Shown here in pieces: positions 58,574-64,000 of a stretch of 64,000 nt of DNA; the stretch's first letter is position 1; every line of letters starts with the position of its first letter. The stretch is from Paraburkholderia sprentiae WSM5005 (GTDB taxonomy: Bacteria; Pseudomonadota; Gammaproteobacteria; Burkholderiales; Burkholderiaceae), in contig NZ_CP017561.2 of the NCBI RefSeq assembly GCF_001865575.2, positions 1,550,001 to 1,614,000 on the forward strand, given 5' to 3'. The notes beneath the pieces were generated by a model, which did no database searches, was not told the DNA's origin, and worked only from the letters and a program-made list of their open reading frames with translations. A program made the translations under genes and the position numbers.

Positions 58574-59734
58574 TTAGAAGCGATGAATCATGGCGACGCG
58601 ATAGACCATCTGGTTCTCGCTGCTAGACATACCGGCCGCGGCAGGGATATCAGCAAAGTCGAAGTCAGTGCCGGTGTGCGCGCTGACGACGTGCTGGTAG
58701 GCACCTTGTGCATAGACCGACGTGCTCTTGCTCAGATCGTAGTTAAGCGTGAGACCCAATTGATGCCACTTGGGAGTAAAGGAACCGCTGGTGGAGTGAA
58801 GGTGTGCGACCGTAAACGTGTAAGCCGCTCCGAGCCACAGGTCCGGTCGGAAGAAGTACTGCTCGTTTGCTTCGAAGTTGTCGAATTTCCAGGAATTCCA
58901 TGTCCCGCCGGAGGGCCCGTTGTTGGACGTGAAATACGAATTGGAAGTCGGGTCGTACACGTCGACGTGCGAATAGGCGAGTCCGGCCAGCGAATGCGCA
59001 AAGCGGTAAGTCGCGGCCACGCCGATGTCCTGCTGCGATGAGGCGGCAAACAGCGTGTCGCCGGAAACGGCGCCGCTGGCGTTTGCACCGGGGTTGTCGA
59101 GCTTAAGATAGGAAGCCGCCGCCGTTAAGCCACCGTTCTGGTAGTTCAACGTCGCGCCCCAGGTGCGGTTATTCGCGAACCCGCCCGCCTGGTTGCTAAA
59201 ACCGTACATCGCTTCGCCAGTCAGGCCGCGGTATGTCGGGCTCACATACTTGACAACGTTGTTGACGCGGAAATCCCAGTCTGCGTTGTCGTTGTCGAAC
59301 GGATGCGCGTTCACATCGCCAGCATAATTTCCGGCCGCAGTGAGGCCGCCGAAGCCAAGCTCGTCGACGCTCGTATCGTACTGACGGCCGAACGTGACGG
59401 TGCCGTACTGATCGGACGACAATCCTACGTACGCCTGCCGGCCGAATAGACGCCCGCTCTGGCCTGCCTGTCCACTGTTTGTATCGAAGCCGCTTTCCAG
59501 CTTGAATACCGCCTTCAGACCGCCACCGAGATCTTCCTCGCCTCGCAAGCCCCAACGGCTCCCGTACGTGTCACCGCTTTTCATTTGATACGTGGCGTGT
59601 CCGTTTGCGTTGCTCGTGAAGTTGAGGCCCTCATCGAGAAGCCCATAGAGTGTCACGCTCGATTGTGCGTGCGCGACGCCGGTGACCAGCGTCAACGAGG
59701 CGACAGCTGCCCACGTCAAATTCGTCTTTTTCAT
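58574..59734 (-). CDS. Gram-negative porin (OmpC family)
   Basis: 386 residues. Signal MKKTNLTWAAVASLTLVTGVAHAQ, then SSVTLYGLLDEGLNFTSN, RWGLRGEEDLGGGLKAVFKLESGF, GRLFGRQAYVGL, GTVTFGRQYD, and the C-terminal Phe in YRVAMIHRF. A general diffusion porin of the outer membrane, separate from the other at 27772-28926. It may serve uptake for the neighbouring transport operon. Confidence 0.93.
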   Translation of the reverse strand: MKKTNLTWAAVASLTLVTGVAHAQSSVTLYGLLDEGLNFTSNANGHATYQMKSGDTYGSRWGLRGEEDLGGGLKAVFKLESGFDTNSGQAGQSGRLFGRQAYVGLSSDQYGTVTFGRQYDTSVDELGFGGLTAAGNYAGDVNAHPFDNDNADWDFRVNNVVKYVSPTYRGLTGEAMYGFSNQAGGFANNRTWGATLNYQNGGLTAAASYLKLDNPGANASGAVSGDTLFAASSQQDIGVAATYRFAHSLAGLAYSHVDVYDPTSNSYFTSNNGPSGGTWNSWKFDNFEANEQYFFRPDLWLGAAYTFTVAHLHSTSGSFTPKWHQLGLTLNYDLSKSTSVYAQGAYQHVVSAHTGTDFDFADIPAAAGMSSSENQMVYRVAMIHRF

Positions 59735-60075
59735 TTTGACTCGCTATTTAAGGATTGTCCGCATGATGTTGCCAGGAGCCGCAGAGACTGCCTACGCAAT
59801 TTCGCTCGCTCGGCTCCAAAGGCGAAGCCAGTCTAGGCAGCGAGAATTGCTACCGTTCACAACAAAATGAAATCGAGCATTCAGTAAAGTTGAACAAGGC
59901 GCGTGAGTTGTTCTCGGCGGGGAAAGTGCCGGCAGACAGACGTGTTGCGGTGGCGCAAGCCGTTGTATTTGGCTACCCCCCGCTTGACTTGTTTTTTTTA
60001 GCGTTGGTGTCGGCACGAAGCAAAACTAAAAAAGGCTTCATCAACGTGGAGCGGGCACTTTAGGGGAAGCGAGCA
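59735..60075. other. intergenic region between porin and LysR genes
   Basis: About 340 bp containing the divergent promoters. A split inverted repeat (GGAGCCG near 59771 with CGGCTCC near 59810, and CTGCCTA with TAGGCAG further in) is visible near the porin side. No gene recognised. Confidence 0.3.
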
Positions 60076-61035
60076 ATGATGCATCCATCGTTCAACCATG
60101 GGCATTGCGTCATGAATCAGCTTCAGGCTATGCGCGTCTTCACCCGTGTGGTCGGCCTCGGCAGTTTTAATCTGGCGGCCAAGCAGCTTGGCGTGTCAGC
60201 GGCATCGGTCACGCGCAGCATTGGCTTGCTGGAAGCTCATCTGAACACACGCTTGATCAACCGGACTACGCGCACGCTGTCGCTAACGGAGGCAGGTCGC
60301 GATTATCTCGAAGGCTGTCGCGTGATTATCGAGCAGTTGGACGAAATGGAAACGTCCCTCGTACAGTCGACCCGGGAGTTGCGCGGGGCGCTGCGGATTG
60401 CAAGCGTGGCAACCTTCGCTGACGGCGGACTCGTACGCCTGGTTGCCGCCTACCGCGAGTTGCATCCTGGCGTGTCTTTCGAGGTAACGACTTTCGATGT
60501 CCATATCGACATGGTCGAAGGTGGCTTCGACGTCTGCTTCTCGGACGATCCTGGGCTATTCAGCTCAGCGCTCGTTTGCCGGCCACTTCTGCGCATCCCA
60601 CAGGTTGTCGTCGCATCGCCTCAGTACCTGTCCAGGCACGCCACGCCGATTGCCCCCGCGGATCTGACCCGACACACGTTGCTGTACCGGTCGGGAAGCG
60701 GGGCGCGCTGCTGGGAGTTCGTGGATCGTAGCCAGGTGTCACGCGTCACCGCATCTGCCGGGATTGCGTCGTCCAGCTATGCGATGCTGAAGTCCGCATC
60801 CATGCACCACTTGGGAATCGCTTTGTTACCCCGTTCGATCGTCGAACCGGAATTGCAACGCGGCGCATTGGTCGAGCTATTCGAACAGTTCAATGTCGGC
60901 AGCGGCGCGAGAAATCTTTGCGCGTTGTATTCGTCGCCTGGGCTGTTGTCGAGGAGGGTGCGAAGCTTCGTAGACTTCGCGGTGGACCACTACCGCGCAA
61001 TGGATCGCACGTCATCGCTCAAGGCGGTTGCTTGA
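60076..61035 (+). CDS. LysR-family transcriptional regulator
   Basis: 319 residues. The N-terminal helix-turn-helix reads AMRVFTRVVGLGSFNLAAKQLGVSAASVTRSIGLLEAHLNTRLINR; the C-terminal substrate-binding domain has LRGALRIASVATF and HHLGIALLPRSIVE. Start 60076 is supported by AGGGGA eight nucleotides upstream, though the family usually starts at the internal ATG 60112 (MNQLQAM). It precedes an RND pump gene in the same direction after 328 bp and may control it. Confidence 0.87.
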   Translation: MMHPSFNHGHCVMNQLQAMRVFTRVVGLGSFNLAAKQLGVSAASVTRSIGLLEAHLNTRLINRTTRTLSLTEAGRDYLEGCRVIIEQLDEMETSLVQSTRELRGALRIASVATFADGGLVRLVAAYRELHPGVSFEVTTFDVHIDMVEGGFDVCFSDDPGLFSSALVCRPLLRIPQVVVASPQYLSRHATPIAPADLTRHTLLYRSGSGARCWEFVDRSQVSRVTASAGIASSSYAMLKSASMHHLGIALLPRSIVEPELQRGALVELFEQFNVGSGARNLCALYSSPGLLSRRVRSFVDFAVDHYRAMDRTSSLKAVA

Positions 61036-61363
61036 ACTTCGAGCCACCGTCTTTCAATGAGGCTTTGCGGCAAGCTCCGCACTGCACGTGAGAACTGCGC
61101 GTCCAGCCGGCTGGGTGAAAGTTATCTAACTCGCAAAGCCCCGCAGCGGGCAGCAATGCGCACAAGTGTCCCCGATCTCTGCGGTGCTGCGTCGAGCTTT
61201 CGTCCATGCGAGTCTCGCTAACTAAAAGTTCCTTAATGTTCGAGGTAGAACACTGTTAGCGCCCTACGTCGAGAATCCCCATATAAACATGCGTGCCATG
61301 CATCAGGCGCATACCGATGCCTGCGCGCGATGACCATGCGCTTTCCTGAATGGAGCTGTTCCA
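61036..61363. other. intergenic region before RND gene
   Basis: About 330 bp with no convincing gene, repeat or terminator. Presumably it holds the RND gene promoter. Confidence 0.3.
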
Positions 61364-64000
61364 ATGTTGAAACTGGTCAGGCTGGCGTTGACGCGGCCCT
61401 ATACGTTCGTCGTGCTCGCGATGCTCATTCTAATTCTGGGCCCTTTATCGGCATTGCGCACACCGACGGACATTTTCCCCGACATACGCATTCCGGTGAT
61501 TAGCGTCGTATGGAGCTATACGGGACTTCAGCCTGACGACATGGCGGGTCGAATCGTTACTTACTACGAGCGCACGCTCGGTACGACAGTGAACGATGTT
61601 GCGCATATTGAATCGCAGTCGTTCACGGGCTACGGCATCGTCAAGATATTTTTCCAGCCAACGGTCGACATCCGGACCGCGACGGCCCAGGTCACATCGA
61701 TCTCGCAGACTGTGCTCAAGCAGATGCCACCCGGCACGACTCCGCCGCAGATTCTCAACTACAACGCATCGACTGTTCCCGTATTGCAGTTAGCGTTGAC
61801 AAGCGACACACTCGACGAGCAGCAACTCGCCGACTACGCGACAAACGCGATTCGCCCGCAATTGCTGAGTGTGCCGGGCGTCGCGATTCCGACGCCATAC
61901 GGCGGAAAGACGCGCGAGGTGCAGATTGACCTCGATCCCAAAGCGTTGCAGGCGAGAAAGCTGTCGGCAGAAGACGTCGCCGCGGCGCTTGCCCGGCAAA
62001 ACCAGATCATTCCTGTCGGCACGCAGAAGGTTGGTGCATTCCAGTACAACGTCAAGCTGAACAATAGTCCGGTGGACCTCGAGGAGTTGAATGCGCTGCC
62101 CGTGAAAGTAGACGGTGACGCGACAATCTACATTCGCGATGTTGCGCATGTACGCGACGGATATCCGCCGCAAACCAACATTGTCCGCGTTGACGGCCGC
62201 CGCGCGGTGCTGATGAGTATCCTGAAGAACGGGTCCGCTTCGACACTCGACATCATTTCTGGCGTCAAGGCGAAACTGCCGCTCGTCGAAGCTTCGCTTC
62301 CCCCGCAATTGAAGCTGGTCACGATGGGCGACCAGTCAAAGTTCGTCAAGGGTGCCGTGAGCGGCGTGGTGCGTGAAGGCGTCATTGCCGCGGCCCTCAC
62401 GTCCGCCATGATCCTGCTCTTCCTCGGCAGTTGGCGCTCGACCCTCATCATCGCGGCGTCGATTCCGCTAGCCTTGCTTGCGGCAGTGGCGGCGCTTTCG
62501 GCGATGGGCGAGACGCTGAACGTGATGACGCTAGGCGGGCTCGCGCTGGCAGTAGGAATACTTGTCGACGACGCCACGGTCACCATTGAGAACATCAATT
62601 GGCACCTGGAACAGGGGAAAGATGTGCAGCGGGCGATCATGGACGGCGCGCAGCAGATCGTCACGCCAGCACTGGTTTCATTGCTGTGCATCTGCATCGT
62701 GTTCGTTCCGATGCTGTTGCTCGACGGCATTGCGCGGTTCCTTTTCGTGCCGATGGCGGAAGCCGTGATGTTTGCGATGATCGCTTCGTTCATTCTGTCG
62801 CGCACGTTTGTGCCGATGATGGCACAGTACCTCCTCGCCCCTCATGCGTCGGGCGGGCATTCAAGCGGTGAACTCGCGGCGATAATCGAATCTCACGGCA
62901 GCATGTCCACAAGCCCAACGTCGCGCAATCCGTTTGTACGTTTCCAGCGCGGCTTCGAGCAATGCTTTGTGCGCGTGCGAAACGTTTACCGCGTGCTTCT
63001 CGGCCTTGTGCTGACGCACCCGAAGCGCTTTGTGGTCGGCGTACTGGCCGTCGTATGCGTGTCTTTCCTGCTTTCACCGTGGCTCGGACGGAACTTCTTT
63101 CCCGACATCGACGCGGGCGAGATCGCCTTGCATGTTCGCGCGCCGGTTGGGACACGCATCGAAAATACGGCAAGTATTTTCGATCACGTTGAAAACACCA
63201 TTCGCCAGGTTATTCCGCCGGATCAACTCGGCAGCGTGGTGGACAATATTGGCCTGCCAGTCAGCGGTATCAACCTGACATACAACAACAGCGGCACCAT
63301 CGGCTCGCAGGATGGCGACATCATGATCGCGCTGCGTGAGAATCATGAGCCGACGGCGGGATATGTGAAAAGGCTACGCGAAGTGCTGCCCGCAGCGTTT
63401 CCGGGTACGACCTTCTCTTTCCTGCCGGCGGACATCGTTAGCCAGATCCTGAATTTCGGCGCACCGGCACCGATCGATCTGCAAGTCGCCGGGCCGGACC
63501 AGGCCGGGAATCATCGATACGCGAACGAACTGTTGCGACGTGTGCGGATGATCTCCGGTATTGCCGATAGCCGTATCCAGCAGGCGGTCACTTATCCGCA
63601 GTTCACCATCGCGGTGAATCGCTCTCACGCGGGACGACTGGGCATTAGCGAGGAGGATGTGACGAACTCCGTCGTAGCAACGCTCGCCGGTACGAGCCAG
63701 GTGGCGCCCACGTACTGGCTCAATCCAACGAACGGGGTTTCGTATCCGATCGTCGCGCAAACCCCCGAATACTGGATGGCATCGCTGTCCAATCTCGAGA
63801 ACCTGCCGATAACGGACTCGAGCGGCAGGTCGCAATTACTGGGCGGTGTCGCGAGCATCTCGCGCGGCGTTGGCAGCGCGGTGGTATCGCATTACAACAT
63901 CGAGCCGCTGTTTGATATTTATGCCACTCCGCAGGGCCGCGATCTGGGTGCGGTCGCGAGCGACATCGACGGCATCGTGCGTGCCACAGCGAAAGATGTG
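61364..64000 (+). CDS. RND efflux transporter permease, partial
   Basis: The first 879 codons of an RND pump, cut by the window end. It starts MLKLVRLALTRPYTFVVLAM, then TPTDIFPDIRIPVISVVWSYTGL, the transmembrane block LGGLALAVGILVDDATVTIENINW with the paired Asp of the proton pathway (near residue 405), and LGRNFFPDIDAGEI starting the second periplasmic half. This is a drug/metal-type inner-membrane pump that needs an adaptor and an outer-membrane channel; neither is upstream in the window. Substrate unknown. A Ser/Gly/His-rich loop lies near residues 488-515. Confidence 0.93.
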   Translation, partial: MLKLVRLALTRPYTFVVLAMLILILGPLSALRTPTDIFPDIRIPVISVVWSYTGLQPDDMAGRIVTYYERTLGTTVNDVAHIESQSFTGYGIVKIFFQPTVDIRTATAQVTSISQTVLKQMPPGTTPPQILNYNASTVPVLQLALTSDTLDEQQLADYATNAIRPQLLSVPGVAIPTPYGGKTREVQIDLDPKALQARKLSAEDVAAALARQNQIIPVGTQKVGAFQYNVKLNNSPVDLEELNALPVKVDGDATIYIRDVAHVRDGYPPQTNIVRVDGRRAVLMSILKNGSASTLDIISGVKAKLPLVEASLPPQLKLVTMGDQSKFVKGAVSGVVREGVIAAALTSAMILLFLGSWRSTLIIAASIPLALLAAVAALSAMGETLNVMTLGGLALAVGILVDDATVTIENINWHLEQGKDVQRAIMDGAQQIVTPALVSLLCICIVFVPMLLLDGIARFLFVPMAEAVMFAMIASFILSRTFVPMMAQYLLAPHASGGHSSGELAAIIESHGSMSTSPTSRNPFVRFQRGFEQCFVRVRNVYRVLLGLVLTHPKRFVVGVLAVVCVSFLLSPWLGRNFFPDIDAGEIALHVRAPVGTRIENTASIFDHVENTIRQVIPPDQLGSVVDNIGLPVSGINLTYNNSGTIGSQDGDIMIALRENHEPTAGYVKRLREVLPAAFPGTTFSFLPADIVSQILNFGAPAPIDLQVAGPDQAGNHRYANELLRRVRMISGIADSRIQQAVTYPQFTIAVNRSHAGRLGISEEDVTNSVVATLAGTSQVAPTYWLNPTNGVSYPIVAQTPEYWMASLSNLENLPITDSSGRSQLLGGVASISRGVGSAVVSHYNIEPLFDIYATPQGRDLGAVASDIDGIVRATAKDV

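Noticed and set aside
23007..64000. A tRNA-Val-integrated island with defined ends
   Set aside because: No integrase and no second copy of the tRNA 3' end were found in the window, so only a synteny break is reported.

Overview
The window comes from the chromosome of a high-GC beta-proteobacterium, most likely Paraburkholderia or a close Burkholderiaceae relative. The evidence is the codon and GC style, the tig-clpP-clpX-lon-hupB housekeeping run, the OmpR/EnvZ (RisA/RisS-like) pair, trimeric Gram-negative porins, a DUF4148 secreted protein, and the very close resemblance of the genes to Burkholderia versions. No phage, plasmid origin, insertion sequence or CRISPR array was seen.

Region 1 (1-13200) is ordinary core. 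It holds a threonine-dehydratase-like enzyme, argE, mfd, ispD-ispF, ahpC, an EnvZ/OmpR pair whose upstream region carries three GGTTACA repeats, a small secreted protein, a Tat-type DUF1501 protein, and a squalene/phytoene-synthase-fold protein that lacks the usual aspartates. Region 2 (13200-23100) runs from tRNA-Leu(UAG) through a MarR regulator and glycerate kinase to tig, clpP, clpX, lon, hupB and tRNA-Val(UAC). The familiar next gene, ppiD, is missing. Core synteny breaks exactly at tRNA-Val, and a decayed flavin monooxygenase gene lies just beyond it.

Region 3 (23900-28930) is a signalling unit: a MipA/OmpV outer-membrane protein behind a perfect 11-bp inverted repeat, two back-to-back OmpR-family regulators (the second with a degenerate receiver), a sensor kinase, and a porin on the other strand.

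Region 4 (29060-49500) is the most interesting part: two short-chain amide systems side by side, each with its own control logic. The first is an ami locus: amiE, a CbbQ/NorQ-type AAA ATPase, a CbbO/NorD-type VWA protein, amiC (cytoplasmic amide sensor) and amiR (ANTAR antiterminator). It is divergent from an NCS1 permease and a MetX-fold hydrolase. Both divergent transcripts begin with the same leader architecture: a sigma70-like promoter, a hairpin with a 6-nt loop, a second short hairpin GGC-AAYAGA-GCC, and an intrinsic terminator whose 5' arm overlaps that second hairpin. I infer that AmiR switches both operons on by antitermination. The second system is a formamide/urea-type locus: a five-gene UrtABCDE/FmdDEF ABC transporter, a small cysteine protein, formamidase and FmdB. 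It is divergent from a hybrid histidine kinase fused to a complete NCS1 permease, which overlaps a LuxR-type response regulator gene. A 55-bp inverted-repeat element sits between the divergent units.

Region 5 (49870-64000) is more accessory DNA: a DUF4148 protein, a Tat-exported SDR, and a GntR regulator. These are followed by an internally deleted gamma-glutamyltransferase remnant, an MFS-ABC-amidase operon, a second porin, a LysR regulator, and an RND efflux pump cut by the window end.
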